A DNA stretch of 64,000 nucleotides, taken from Tipula vernalis (lineage: Eukaryota > Arthropoda > Insecta > Diptera > Tipulidae). Position numbers and translations under genes: made by a program. The stretch covers positions 132,659,241-132,723,240 of the forward strand of contig OY282559.1 in assembly GCA_958295665.1 (NCBI GenBank), read 5' to 3'. Shown piece by piece: positions 34,700 to 46,572 of this stretch; positions within the stretch are counted from its first letter, which is position 1; each line of letters starts with the position of its first letter. The notes under the pieces are model-generated. The model had not been told where the DNA came from and ran no database searches. It worked only from the letters and a program-made list of their open reading frames with translations.

Positions 34700-36835
34700 C
34701 CAATTTTAAAATTTTAAAATTAGATTGAAAATATTTTTAATTTGACACAATTCTGAAAAATAAAATTTTATTTTAAAACTAGAATTTAAATAATTATAAC
34801 TTTAACATATTCTAGAAATGGAATGAAAACATTTTCTTAAAATAAAAATTAGTTTCAAAATTAAAATTAACGTTCTGGAAAAGAAAATATTATTTTAAAT
34901 TAGTTCCAAAATTTAATTTTCAAATATCCCGGAAAAGGAAGATTTTAATATATTGTGGAAAAACCAGATTTAATTTTTTACAAAAAAGTGAAACATTTTT
35001 AATTTTAAAATATTCTTAAAAATTAAATTTAATTTTAAAATTAGAATGGAACGATTTTTAAATCTGAAATTACAAATTAATTTTAAAATTAAAATAGAAT
35101 TTCTGGAAAAGAAAATATATTTTTAAAATATTTTACGTAATGAAATTTTATTTTAATACTAGAATGGAAATATTTTTAATTGTAAAGTATTGTAGAAAAA
35201 AAAGATTTAATTTTCTGATAATGATTGGCTAGCATTGGTTTTAGCTGTCTCAGTCAAAGTGGCGCCATTTATTACATGGTGTGGAAATATTAATAACTAA
35301 AAATCGCTGTTTATTTAATTAAAAAAACATTAAATCTTCCTTTTCCAAAATTTGCAAACATAATACACAATTGAATAAACATTAGTAAATTCCTATTTTA
35401 ATTTAAAAACAAATTAAATCTTCCTTTTCCAAAATTTGCCACCGTCGCCTGTAAAGTGAGACAGCTAAAACCAATCCGTGCCAAAATTACATTTTAAAAT
35501 GTTCTGGAAAATCAAATTTAATTTTAAATTTTCAATGGAAATATTTTTAATTTATTGTATTCAGAAAAAGGGAGGTTTAATGAAAAGATTACTCTTACAC
35601 GTAAATTAAAAATTTATTTTAAAATCAGAATGGAATTTCTGGAATAGAAAAATTTAATTTTTAAATATTCGCAAAAATAAAATTAATTTTTAAGTTAAAA
35701 TGGCAATATTTTTAATTTTAAAGTATCCTGCAAAAGGAAAATTAAATTTAAAAATGGAAATATTTTTAATTTTAAATAATCCTGAAAAAAAGGAAGGTTT
35801 AATCTTAAAATATTCTGGGAAATGGAGATTTAATTGTAAAGTATCCTGGAAGAAGAAGAAGATTTAATTTTAAGATATTCTAGAAAAGGAAAAGATCACC
35901 CCTTAAAATATTCTGGAAAAGAGAAATTAAATTTTTAAAAAAATGGAAATATACTTAATTTTTAAATCATCTTCAAATTAAATTTAATTCTAAAATTGAA
36001 ATGGATATATTTTTAAATCTTAAAAGCCACCCGGCGATGGAGCAGTTGGAGACCAGAAGCAACGTATTTTAATTTCAAATTATTCTGGAACATAAAATTT
36101 AATGTTAAAATTAGAATGGAATTTCTGGAAAAAAAAATTTAATTTTAAAATTAGAATGGAAATGTTTTTAATTAATTTTATTAAGAATGCTTATTATCGC
36201 AGCTAGAATGGAAAGATTTTTTTTAAATAAAAATTAGTTTTAAAATTAGAATTAACGTTCTGGAAAAGGAAACATTATTTTAAAATATTTCGGTTCATGA
36301 AATTTTATTTTCAAGTGAAACATTTTTAATTTTCATATATTCTTGAAAACGAAATTTAATTATAAAATTAGAATGGAAATTTCTGCAAAAGAAAATATAT
36401 TTTAAAAATATTCTACACAATGAAATTTAATTTTAAAACTAGAATGGAAATATTTTTAATTGTAAAGTATTTTGGGAAAGAAAGGTTTCATTTTCTGATA
36501 ATTAGAAATTCAATTTTAAAATGTTCTGGAAATGGAAATATTTTCAATGGAAATATTTTTAATTTATTGTATTCAGAAAAAAGGAAGGTTTAATGAAAAG
36601 ATTTTTCTTCAATCAAAAATATATTTTAAAATTTGAATGGAATTTCTGGAAAAGAAATTATAATTTTAAGTATTCTGGAAAAGGAAGATTTAATTTTAAA
36701 ATATTCTGGAAAAGGCAGGTTCAATTTTAAAATTAGAATATAAATATTTCTAATTTTTTAATATCCTGGAAAATGAAATTTAATTTTAAAATGAAAATAT
36801 TTTTAATTTATTTTGTTAAGATTACTTCAAGGATG
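34700..36835. repeat. Degenerate AT-rich tandem array
   Basis: About 2.1 kb built from recurring phrases: aattttaaaattagaatgg, aaatatttttaatttta, atattctggaaaagg, gaaatttaattttaaaa. Units are roughly 60-75 bases with large gaps and rearrangements, so the period is approximate. The phrases also occur inverted inside 35310-35440. A small inverted-repeat element lies within it. Confidence 0.65.
35228..35490. mobile_element. Inverted-repeat segment inside the AT array
   Basis: attggttttagctgtctca at 35234-35252 is matched by its exact complement at 35457-35475, with partial matching for another ten bases outward. The inside holds two direct copies of taaatcttccttttccaaaa, which is array sequence in reverse sense. 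It could be a MITE or an inverted duplication of array DNA. Confidence 0.5.
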
Positions 36836-36838
36836 TGT

Positions 36839-37840
36839 TATTATCCCAGCTATCCAAAAATCATGACCCCATATTGGAGTTTTAACACATCCCCACCATC
36901 AATCTTGACATATTTATTCAAGTCCAAAGAACTACAGAATTTTTAAAACATTGTGTCATATTAAATTTTTAAATATTTTACTGTAATAGGTAGAGCCAAA
37001 TATTTTTTATATCAAGTTTTCTCTAAATAATTGAATTAAAAATGATAGGTTCATGTTAAATAAATTTAGTTAACCAATAAATATCGCATCAAACTTAAAT
37101 TTAGGCGTAGAAAAATGACGGCTCTCGATAGCAGCTATCGGGAGCGAATAAAAAAACGCAGCTATAGACAAGCAACTTAACAAATCGATCAAGTATAAAG
37201 AGCTAAAAAATTTTATAAAAAATTTGACTAAATTAATTTTTTTAGTTTTTTCACTTTATCGTATGGATGGGGGTCCAATATGAGACCATGCTTTCTGGTT
37301 AGCTGGGATCCTAACACATTAAAATTTGGACAAACTTAAATTTCATGTATCGTATGAAAACACTTCCTTTCGTAACCTATATTGAACCATTACACCTGTA
37401 CTATCAATCTTAAAAAAATCGATCTAATATAATCTGTAGCTACAGAATATTTTAAGAAATGTGGCTAAATTAAATTTCTCAGGTTTTAGATAGCTGAAAT
37501 CATATAACATCCAGACAAGCAGTATAAAAAATCGATCGAGTATAAAGAGCCATAGCATTTTTTAAAACTGACCAAACTAAAATTTACACTGCATCGTATC
37601 GACGCATTTCCTTGCAACCAATATGGGACAATGATTTCTATATAGCTGGGATCATAACACATCCATAAAGAAATCTTAAAAAATTTGATCGAGCATAAAG
37701 AGCTACTACATTTTTTAAAAAACTTGGCCAAATTAAATTTTTCCCCTGTGATTTCTCGATAGCTGGAATCCTAACACATTTGCACTTACAATCTTACAAA
37801 ATTCGATCTATTCTAAAGAGCTACAGAATTTTATAAATAA
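36839..37840. repeat. About 190-bp degenerate tandem array
   Basis: Four to five diverged units in one direction: agctgggatcctaacacat, atcttaaaaaattcgatc, gagtataaagagctacag, aattttttaaaa.., ggccaaattaaattt. Units start near 36850, 37140, 37300, 37490, 37640 and 37750, with unequal lengths from deletions. It adjoins the AT-rich array but shares no unit with it. Confidence 0.65.
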
Positions 37841-38339
37841 CGCCGGCAAACAAAAAAAAAAAAATGCTGAACCCTTCTGAGGTCTGACAATGAGGTCTTA
37901 TGTATAACCCACCAGTTCTCTACAAAACCCAAATTTTGGGTCAAAATTGCCCAAGAAAATACCAAAGTTTATTTTTTATACCATGTACTCCAGATATATC
38001 GTCTCCAGACAAAGAAACTCATACTAAAATCCAGACGCACAACTTACACTGAAACTCAGACAATCAAACTGTTACTCAAACCGAGACGCAAAACTCACAC
38101 TTGAACTATGACAAGCAAACTGAAATTCAGATAGTATAAGTTATAAATAGAAGACAAATAAGACAAATTCGCGGCTTGTATGACTGAAACAAAGTTACTG
38201 ACAATAGGAAAGTGAAACTTAACTAATAAAGTTTAGCTGAAATGAGTTCCCCTGACCTTGCTGCAGTTTGAGTTTGTCTGCTCGAGATTGAGTTACAGTT
38301 TATTGCTTTTCATCAACTTTTTGTTCATTGACCTATCAC
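37841..38339. other. Noncoding stretch with short direct repeats
   Basis: 38030-38130 repeats a 20-25 base phrase (actgaaactcagacaa, cagacgcaaaactcacac) about four times. Otherwise no feature. Confidence 0.4.
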
Positions 38340-39570
38340 GAGCGTTCAAGTGAAGTTTTATTGATGTACTTTCTTGCGTTTATAACGTCTATCTTGTCCT
38401 CGACTGACCTATGAAGTGGATTTCTACGTCTTTTTCTCAGATTTGTTGTGGTGAGCATCCAACAATAGTCGGCTAACATATTAACATCCCACCTTCCCTA
38501 ATATATCCTTTCCATTTCCCTTACATCCTGGTGGAAGCGCTCCCCTTGTTCTTCACTATAAACGCCTAAATTCTCAGGAAGTAATCAAGATGGGATTCCA
38601 CAACTTTGTAACAATGTCTTTATAATGCTCACTTCTGGTGTTTCCGAAGAAGTTTTCACAAACTTCTCTAAAACTGAGCCAAGTAGCTCTCTCATTTTTT
38701 TGCATGGTTTTAACGAAATTTTTGTCTTGAAATAGTTTTTGTATTTGAGGTCCGTTAAATATACCTTCTTTAATTTTAGCCTCTGTCAGTTTTGGAAATT
38801 TGTGTGCTATGTATTGGAAACATTGACATTTTTTATCTAATGCCTTCATATATTGCTTCATCAGCCCAAGTTTTATGTGTAGTGGAGGTAAGAGAATTTT
38901 TGAGGGATCTGATAAAGGTTCTTCAATTACATTAGGTTTTCCTGGCTGAAGACAGTCTCTTAGCGGCCACTGTTTTTTAATGTGATGGTTTTCTTGGTCT
39001 CTACTATTCCAGAGACATTTAAAACAAGGTTACTTCACAAAACCAGGCTGCTGCCCTAGCAGTTTTGTTATTATTTGTAAATCCCCACAAACTTGCCAAT
39101 TGTTCTCTGAGTGCTTGATTTTTTGCAAAATATATCCTAGATTTCCATAATTCTCTCCCATAGAGATTTAGTGGACTGTTGGGACAGTGGCATACTTATT
39201 TCCATTATGCAGTAGTACCGCTTTTAGGTTGAAATTTGAGGAGTCAATGAATAGTCTTCACTCGTTAGGTTTTTAAATATTAGGTTTTAAATTGTTCATT
39301 GTATTGGAACTTTCCCTTCTTTAGGTCCAATGAACTCTTCTTCTCAATGAAATTCTTCCCCGCTGGACGCTTCACTCTCACCTACGTTATCCTTTGAAAC
39401 TTCCATTACTTCATTGTTTGAAAAACTTGAGTTGAAGTAATTGGATTTTACAGGTTTCATCATTGTATGTACATCTGCGTACTTTATATTTAATTTACTC
39501 TATAAATCAAAACCTTTCACTTCGGTATTACAGAAGTAACATTCCTCTTTGGATAAAGGTTTTTCCATAT
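38340..39570 (-). pseudogene. Broken copy of a widespread arthropod repeat-borne protein family
   Basis: A decayed gene for a protein family I recall as high-copy and uncharacterised in many arthropod genomes, probably carried by a mobile element. Readable blocks from the N-terminal side: MEKPLSKEECYFCN (39570); LKAVLLHNGNKYATVPTVH (about 39235); NWQVCGDLQIITKLLGQQPG; CFKCLWNSRDQENHH with two cysteines (about 39010); LPPLHIKLGLMKQYMKALDK (about 38890-38830); GIFNGPQIQKL; then EEQGERFHQDVREMERIY and ADYCWML (38560-38440). Stops and frameshifts occur at many points, including 38580 and between 39000 and 39500. The CxxC-like pair and the HQD..E block look enzymatic or nuclease-like but I know no assigned function. 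Confidence 0.65.
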
Positions 39571-39572
39571 TG

Positions 39573-39591
39573 GGGGGAGGGGGGGGGGGTT
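39573..39591. repeat. G-rich homopolymer
   Basis: gggggagggggggggggg immediately upstream (in minus sense) of the pseudogene start. Likely a simple-sequence tract; sequencing length is uncertain in such runs. Confidence 0.6.
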
Positions 39592-39739
39592 ATATTTTGA
39601 AATTGAGTTACTCTTAGTATTCTTTCGCCGCTTTAGCATAGTTGAACAAACATTGCATATAATATTTGGAGTGCACATATTTTCCTCAAGCATCTCTCTA
39701 CCGAAACATTTGTGGTATATATTTTTAGTCGAGTCAGAT

Positions 39740-40020
39740 ACACAATCGTATACTCCTCAAAGACTAAGTTGCCTACCCTTGAGAAGCTACGGTCGCATGA
39801 TGGCGACGCCATCGGGCCCGCTTTCTCACCTTGACTAGCCGCCGATACTGGGATATCCCTCCCCTGCATCGTAACATTTATATGTGTGGTGGCCATTACG
39901 GCATGAAAACCGTAACCTAGGGACTTAGCCGGATAATGGGACAACTCTATTGCCCACCGGTCACCACATGGAGGTGCCCTGGGTGTAGCCACACGTTAAT
40001 GTGCTGTTGACACGGAAGCC
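39740..40020 (-). mobile_element. GC-rich island, probable retroelement fragment
   Basis: About 280 bases of clearly higher GC than the surroundings, with an open frame on the minus strand (39992-39633, 119 codons) that has no recognisable domain. The text (ccatgtggtgaccggtggg, cctaggttacggttttca) reminds me of 5' regions of non-LTR retroelements, but I cannot name the family. Confidence 0.35.
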
Positions 40021-40029
40021 TTTTTTGCG

Positions 40030-41147
40030 GTTAAAAATACTCCGGAAACGATACATCTAGAGTAAACGGTACAAAAAATAGAATTTGGTATTTTCTTGAG
40101 CAATTTTGTCAGACGTCAGGTTCAGACGTTTTTTTTTGTGCCGCTATATTTTACCAAATTAAAATTTTCAGTTCAACGAATTTGATATTTTTGGCAACCC
40201 AATTACTGAATGACCGCGGGCATAAAGTAAACGCTTTAGAAAAGAATCGTTATTGTACTTTTTGACAGCGATTGGAATTGAAAAATAGAGCAAACAATTT
40301 TCGCTTTATTTTATAAAATTTTAAAAATTGTAATATTTTTAATAACTGGCTAAAATCTATAAATAAGTTTAAAAAAAAACAATAGAGATTTAATTTTCCA
40401 ATTTCAAAAATTTTGTTGAATTTTCACGAAGTTTACGATTTGGGAGAAAATGACGATTTTGTTGTTTAAACTCACTCAATGTACACGAATTTTTATAAAG
40501 TTTTACAAAATTACAATTTTTTATTTTTAAATTTAAAGAATTTTTGAACATTACTGCAATTTTCTCTCTTGCAACCTCTCGCTCTTGCAAATTTGAGAAT
40601 GCTTTAGAATTTTCTTTGCAAACTTAAGATTTATTAGTTTCAAAAATTTCTTAATATTAAAAATAAAAAAATAGGAATTAATGTTAAGCAATTTCAAAAC
40701 CTTTTAAAGTTCCAATAAATAATTATACCAATGTCAAATTACAGAAAATTATCAAATTTTAAGCATACAATATAACCCCAGCCTTCAGTCAGCTCTCTAT
40801 ATCTCCTATAACTCGATTTTTTCTCTTTCTCAAACTTTTCTTCGGTCTAACATACAGTTAATTCTCTTTTGTTTTTTTCTTTTACATTGCATTACATATT
40901 TTGAACTTGATTTTTATCATTAGGAAGAACCTATTACGATCTTTAAAAAAAAAAAAACAACGGGCGAGTTCACGCTCAACTTGCAAAAGTATTATGTGAA
41001 AACCTTCATGCATAAGTATCTACTGTACCATTTCAAGCCTCTGCGATGGGCCTGAGAAACTATTGTAGATAGACGGCTGCCGTTCGCTCAGTATTTAAAT
41101 TGCGTTACTCTATATTGAGTTTGGAGGACGAACCTTACCGACATTAA
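40030..41147. other. AT-rich noncoding stretch
   Basis: No gene seen. 40975-41140 is more balanced in composition and may belong to the Gypsy remnant that follows, but its frames were not recognisable. Confidence 0.35.
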
Positions 41148-41375
41148 TTGTTTGATTCAAAATGGAAATTTATAATTTATTTGTTGACAAAGCCAGGTCT
41201 TGATTTCGTATCGATTAATGGAAAAACTCATAACATTTCAATCGATCGACTCAAGCCAGCATACGGAATTCTCTCAGCTGCTCAAACATCAAGCCCTTGC
41301 GCACACAAACGAGTCCGTATTCCCACTACTCACACAGTCATTCCATAGGGAGGGAAATCACTTGCGGCGGAGTAC
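41148..41375 (+). pseudogene. Second Gypsy element, pol C-terminal end
   Basis: The frame from 41148 contains VSINGKTHNISIDRLKPAY, the typical C-terminal text of Ty3/Gypsy integrases (KxxxVSIDRLKPA). After its stop, ggcggagtac (41366-41375) occupies the position of the polypurine tract. Orientation is plus, opposite to the element at 24-27 kb, and the sequence is from a different lineage. The rest of pol is not visible upstream. Confidence 0.65.
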
Positions 41376-41560
41376 TGTAGCCGCTCACGCAATGAAAACA
41401 CATTCATGCGTTCACCACCACAATAAGCAACACATCAGTGCTCTCATACATATGACACGCAACCGCAACTGCAACCGCTCGACCAACGAGCAATTGGAAT
41501 TGTTCATAGATTGCTCCGGTTTTCCCAAATAACAAAAAAATCGATAAACACAAAAAAACG
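41376..41560 (+). repeat. Probable start of a Gypsy LTR
   Basis: Begins TGTAGCCGCTCACGC right after the polypurine-like tract of the pol remnant. The right end could not be found. The 110-codon frame crossing this region (41200-41532) is a chance frame. Confidence 0.4.
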
Positions 41561-41879
41561 AAACAATTATTGTCTGTCATTATACACTCGTACGTTGTGA
41601 CTTGCACAAGCCTCAAAAATGTTTGGTGGTAAAATTTTCTTACACACAAAATAAAAATAGTGAACAATAATAATAATTAAAAAATCAAATAAAATAATAT
41701 TAATCGCAAATTCCAAAATTTTTCTTTTTTTTATAATAATAAAATAAATTTTCATTTTGTTAATAATAATAATAAGCCATATCCAATAAGCCCAATCCAT
41801 TGTTTGTGAGTTGAATTAAATTAGTGAAGTGTTTTATTTACTGAACATAGTTATATATAGGCTTGGGAGTATTTCTAAA

Positions 41880-42130
41880 TTAAATTCAACAGCGAATTAG
41901 CTGTCCCCACACATACACGCGCTATATAATTGAAATAGGCCAGTTCTATTAGATATAGGCGATATTTTGACTGTAAAATCATAGCAGCTGGAAAGACGGT
42001 AACATGTCTGCCTGCGGCTTCTTACTTGCGGGCATCTTCAGGGAATGTCATGCGAATCTGTTTACCACTTTTATAGTTTTTGTTCCTATACTTCCCGCAT
42101 AACCAAACTCAGGATCAGCATGAGCAGTAC
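41880..42130. other. Compositionally distinct patch, unidentified
   Basis: Higher GC than its surroundings (ctgcctgcggcttctt, ttcccgcataacc). Probably a repeat fragment; no frame or ends. Confidence 0.3.
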
Positions 42131-42743
42131 TAAACATATATAGCATACCGATTAAACAATTTTTAAATTATTATTTTATTATTGTATGTATCAATGTATA
42201 AGTATCATTTTCACATCTCGCTATAAGGTCTATATTATTTAATACTTAAAGTATGCGTGTAATTCTGTTTGTTTCTAATGTACTTCCATTTCACTTTTTT
42301 CAATAGCCTACACTACACATGTATAACATTCTTGCCTTTCCATTTTAATCCGACGAAAATTGTAATTCGTATAATATAGTGTGCAAGTTCATTTTTCTCG
42401 TATGTATATAATTTTCAATTTCGTTCGTACCGAACTTTCCGTTCCTTTTTTATATGAAATTGTTGACTTACCCCCGTTAAAGATGTTTTCAAATCAAAAA
42501 TAAATAAATGGGCGCCAGAAGGAAAAAGTTTCCATCACCTGTAGCTGATATATAAGTAGCAGATTTCAGTTACCAATTTATGCGAAAACAGGGGCCCAAT
42601 GGCCTGTTGAATTTGGTCTAGAAAGCTGAAAAACTACGAAAGACCAACACGAAAAATTGACTTAACTGGGCAAAAAGGTACCAACATTGAATTATTTTGG
42701 GATGAAGTCAAATTGTTTGATCGAACGAATATAATATTGAGCT

Positions 42744-43310
42744 TTATTAATTTTTTGTTGAATGTTAATTAATTCCTGTAATTTCTAATATGCTACCGGT
42801 GATTAGACCATTTTAAATGTGTTTTTATTAACACGAGAAGTATATTAGTATTTACGAACAATCATTCAACGAAATTGACTAATATACCGAATTCTATTTA
42901 TTTAATTTGTTAATTTATATGATTTTAATACGTTCCGAAGATAATGTGTTAATAAAAACACATTTAAAATGGTCTAATCACCGGTAGCATATTAGAAATT
43001 ACATGAATTAATTAACATTCAACAAAAAATGAATAAAGTAAAATTAGCGTACACAGAAATAGAGCTGTCGTGTCGAAGAAAAAATAATTGTAAGAGAATT
43101 GATCTGTATTAGTATGATTCGCTAGTACTTAACGCACAGCACATTCTGTATATATAGAATGTAAATTGTGGTATACTCAGTCCAGTCGCCACGGCCTGAT
43201 GAGAAGATTGATTTTTTCATAATCATAAGCTCATCAGTTCGAAACTGGATTGAATTCTCTTACAATCTTCAGAACGTATTAAAATCATATAAATTAACAA
43301 AAATAATATT
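42744..43310. mobile_element. Foldback family, copy 2 (rearranged)
   Basis: Same family as 10871-11303. An 84-base arm (42751-42834) is repeated inverted, almost perfectly, at 42946-43030. The part matching 11060-11303 of copy 1 follows in inverted sense (43035-43300), with the internal hairpin ttctgtatatatagaa and ctgatgagaagattg. The end attttaatacgttc (42923-42936) recurs inverted at about 43270-43283. The frame 43168-43479 crossing it is not a gene. Confidence 0.68.
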
Positions 43311-43472
43311 GAGGTTAGATCTAAATACGCTGAGAAATTATAAAAAACACATTCACATGCTTTATTTGGATAATTATAATCAATTTGTTCAGGTTTTCGG
43401 GGCATCAGTAACTAAATACGTATATCGAAGAATTTTCAAAGCGCAAAATTCTAAATGCTTAGCTACTACAAT

Positions 43473-43838
43473 TTACTAATGATATCTTCAATGAAGAAAC
43501 GAATTGAGGGGCTAGACCAGGGTAAAGTTGGAAAAATAATACGAAACGAATCAAATTTATTTTTAATCGGTTATGCGGCCATGTTTTTTACAAAAAAAAA
43601 CCTTTTAAGCAGTTGACCGCAAACCAGCAGTATGCATCATCTGTAAGCAAAAAAAAAAAAAAAAAAGTTTCTTAAAATTAGTGTCGTTTGACGTAGGGAA
43701 TAAAAAATTTAAAAAAGAAACAAAATGGCGGTCATTTGGACAAAAAAAGTTTTGCGCGGGGATTCAGAACATTTTGTCGAATGAACTATTTTGGTCCTAA
43801 GTAAATGAATCTGTCTTCAATGAAGATATCATTTGTAA
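43473..43838. mobile_element. MITE-like element
   Basis: Imperfect terminal inverted repeats of about 30 bases: ttactaatgatatcttcaat at 43473 against its complement form ending attgaagatatcatttgtaa-like text at 43838. The 366-bp body has no frame and includes an A run (43649-43666). Target duplication not clear. Confidence 0.55.
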
Positions 43839-45019
43839 ATTTTAAATCGTTCAAATTGAACTCGTCAATACTTTCTAGTTCAATATGATTGTATAAAACT
43901 GTTAATAAAAAAGGTTTGTAGCAGAAGTTTATAAATTTTTGGGGACTCATTTTGAAATTTCGTATTTAAAGTATTATTTGATTTTAATGCTTAAAAGGCT
44001 TTCAGATGCGCCATGGAATTTCGGAAGATTTTTTCGCTGGAAAATTCATACAAATGTTTTGATATTTAACTCAAAATGGTATGCACATACGCTATTTGAA
44101 GTTAAATCGACTGAATCAGATCGATAATTGAGCCGGACGTAATGTCACGGTTTTGAAAGGTATATGTTTTCATAATTTTTATGATTTACTAATTCCTAGC
44201 GACACATGCGGAAAAGGCGTAATAATATCAGCTTCGAATGAATTTGATACTCTAATAAACAGATGAAAAAGAGCTCCAGTTAAGCTAGCGTTCAAAAATT
44301 TGAATACTATAATCACCTTCCATTTGTACTCAATTTGAATTCACCAGATAGCGAAACCGAAAGATTTTCCTAGTGCTTCGCAAAGCTTGCGAAATTTTAA
44401 ATTCTAAAGGGATCACTGGCCAGGGATTTTATTAGTTATTGGAATGACATTGTTAAATTCGAAAATATTTTCTGTTTGGTTCTGTTATAGTCCGAAACCA
44501 GATGCAAAGGTATTTTATAATATTTTGCAATGTCAAATACCAATTTGGTTAGAAACCAATATCCGCTAAGCTTTTCAAGTTCGGAATGTTCTTAAGTCGT
44601 TTTTAATTTAGATAGTATTGTAAACTTTAGCAAAATTGCTGCAAATACTTAGCGGATAGCACACAATACAGGATTAAAATGTATGCTGCATTGATGGCAA
44701 TCAGAAGGTTGAGCATATTGCCGAGCGCTTTATGATAAGTAAAATAAAATAACTTATATTTAGTCAAATATGCATAAAATCCAGTGCGCTAAATACCCAA
44801 CATTTCAAAACAATCTTCTTTCGTTTTCGCAATAATCGTTTACAATAATAAAATTGCTGACGGCCTCGACCCATGAAAAATAGGGTGCAAACCGCAATCA
44901 AAATTATTGAAATTTTATTCTTCTGCTGGGACGACGCATCCCTACCAGGCCCACCGAAATTATATGTCTGGCAGAATCATTATATTTGATACGAATGAAT
45001 CTAGCTTTTAATCAAAATC
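43839..45019. other. Noncoding stretch
   Basis: Nothing recognisable. Slightly less AT-biased than the flanks, with short unsupported frames on both strands. Confidence 0.35.
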
Positions 45020-45217
45020 TTATCAAAATGGCTGCCGAAATTGATGATTTAAGGAAACATCCTGGTCTGCCCAGTGTATAATTTTGTTTTTTTTGCCGTT
45101 TGTATGAACCGTAGTCAAAATACATACTTTTATAACACCTTTTCAAAATGGCCGCCAAAATTGGTGATTTAAGGTAACACTTCTACCAGTCTGTCCAGTG
45201 TATAATTTTCTTTTTTG
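45020..45217. repeat. Tandem pair of about 80-bp units
   Basis: tcaaaatggc(t/c)gccgaaatt..tgatttaagg and ctgcccagtgtataatttt occur at 45022-45098 and again, slightly diverged, at 45142-45217, about 120 bases apart. Confidence 0.65.
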
Positions 45218-46299
45218 TATTTTATACGATAAGTGGTGGATGAACGAAACGAAGTTTTCTGAATTCGAGAAATATGCAAAATTTTATTACAATTAAGTGT
45301 AACGAAACTTTGGTGAAAAGCTATGACACCCACAATGCTAATAATGAAGCCAATATTTTATTTGCTTTAATATTTCTGACCCCTAGAGATGTTCATTAAT
45401 TCGATAGTTTTACTCACAAAATCTATTCCATGTTGGGCCACACGTTCGAGTCGTACGATCATTAAACCAATCGGAGACATATTTTAGAGCGTCACAATAT
45501 TGATTTATTTTACAAAAATTGGTAAATCCATCATGTGTTGTTTTTATGCCCATCTGATCACGTTAGTTTAACTAGCTATTCAACAGGTTATGTTTAGCAA
45601 TAATATTGAATGTCACCAAAAGCATCCTGTTGTAAAACGTCTGAGTCAAAACCAACTGTCATAAATTAAACGCAGCCTCTTAAGGTATTTAATCATACTG
45701 CTTGTTAATTCCATGATTATTAATTATGCAAATTTATCACCTAATCGTCGAATGCAACGACCTGTTATATACCGTTCGCTTTACTACAAAACCTCCCGGC
45801 TTTGTTATTTTTTATTGTGGTTTTTTGCGGTTTATGTAAATTCAATGTATAGTTCGTTTGTTGTTAGTTTTTATTAACTAATAAATAAATAAATAAATAA
45901 ACAAAAACAATAATAGTAACAAAACCAGTCAAATCCACTAAATTCAAAGTCAAACATACAAAGTCCGTTTTATTGTGTGTTTTATGTTGATAAAAAAAAA
46001 ATGTTTTGCGACATCAATCAAACATAACAAAAAGCTACCAAAAATTGTTTTACTTTTTTTTTTATTTACTCTTGCCAATGCAACGAAAAATGTACTTAAC
46101 ATGATTTGTGTGCGAACGTAATGCGACATTACATGCACGTGATTTTCAAGTAAATTTTATTAACATGTTACTTTGTTTATAAATCTAACCTTAGACTAGT
46201 GATCTTAAATAAAAAAATTGATCTCACTTCAAGTGATCAATCAAAATTAATTTAATTTAAAAAAATAAAAAAAAAATTTATCTGAATTATAATAAAGTG
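45218..46299. other. AT-rich stretch before the Fur2-like exon
   Basis: No gene or repeat with ends. A (taaa)n microsatellite lies at 45880-45901. Probably 5' intron. Confidence 0.4.
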
Positions 46300-46323
46300 T
46301 TCTTTGTTTTTGTATCTTTTCAG
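46300..46323 (+). promoter_or_regulatory. 3' splice acceptor before the Fur2-like start exon
   Basis: The tract tctttgtttttgtatctttt is followed by cag, a near-ideal polypyrimidine tract and acceptor, 250 bases before the ATG. Its strand matches the coding exon. It implies one or more upstream noncoding exons. Confidence 0.5.
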
Positions 46324-46572
46324 TTTTAAATTACACTCATTTGATGAATGACAGTCGCCACAAATATAAAACTACAGAAAATCGGTCGAATCTTAACAAC
46401 CAATTTAATAACGGGCGCAAGTGAAAAACTAAAATAAAATCTAAATGATAGTAAAAAATATCAAGTGCGCGGATTGATTTACAAAAAAACCAACCTTCTG
46501 TCTCTCACCACAATTTAAACACTAAAACAAAATAAAATTTTAATTCATTTCGTTAATTTAAACGCATAGAAA
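46324..46572 (+). other. Probable 5' untranslated part of the Fur2-like exon
   Basis: A pyrimidine-rich tract ending in cttttcag (AG at 46322-46323) precedes this stretch and gives a good acceptor, so the start codon probably lies in an internal exon with about 249 bases of 5' UTR. The stretch is AT-rich and has no longer upstream reading frame. One short upstream ATG is present near 46343 (gatgaatgac). If the acceptor is not used, transcription could instead begin nearby. Confidence 0.45.

Noticed and set aside
39633..39992. 119-codon minus frame as a host gene
   Set aside because: It coincides with a GC-rich island resembling retroelement sequence and has no protein motif. GC-rich DNA lowers stop frequency by itself.
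41200..41532. 110-codon plus-strand frame with His- and Asn-rich text
   Set aside because: It runs in the wrong frame across the Gypsy pol end and the probable LTR start. The competing frame (SIDRLKPAY) is the genuine one.
43168..43479. 103-codon plus frame
   Set aside because: It lies across the foldback family copy, which is noncoding at 10.9 kb where the frame is not kept.
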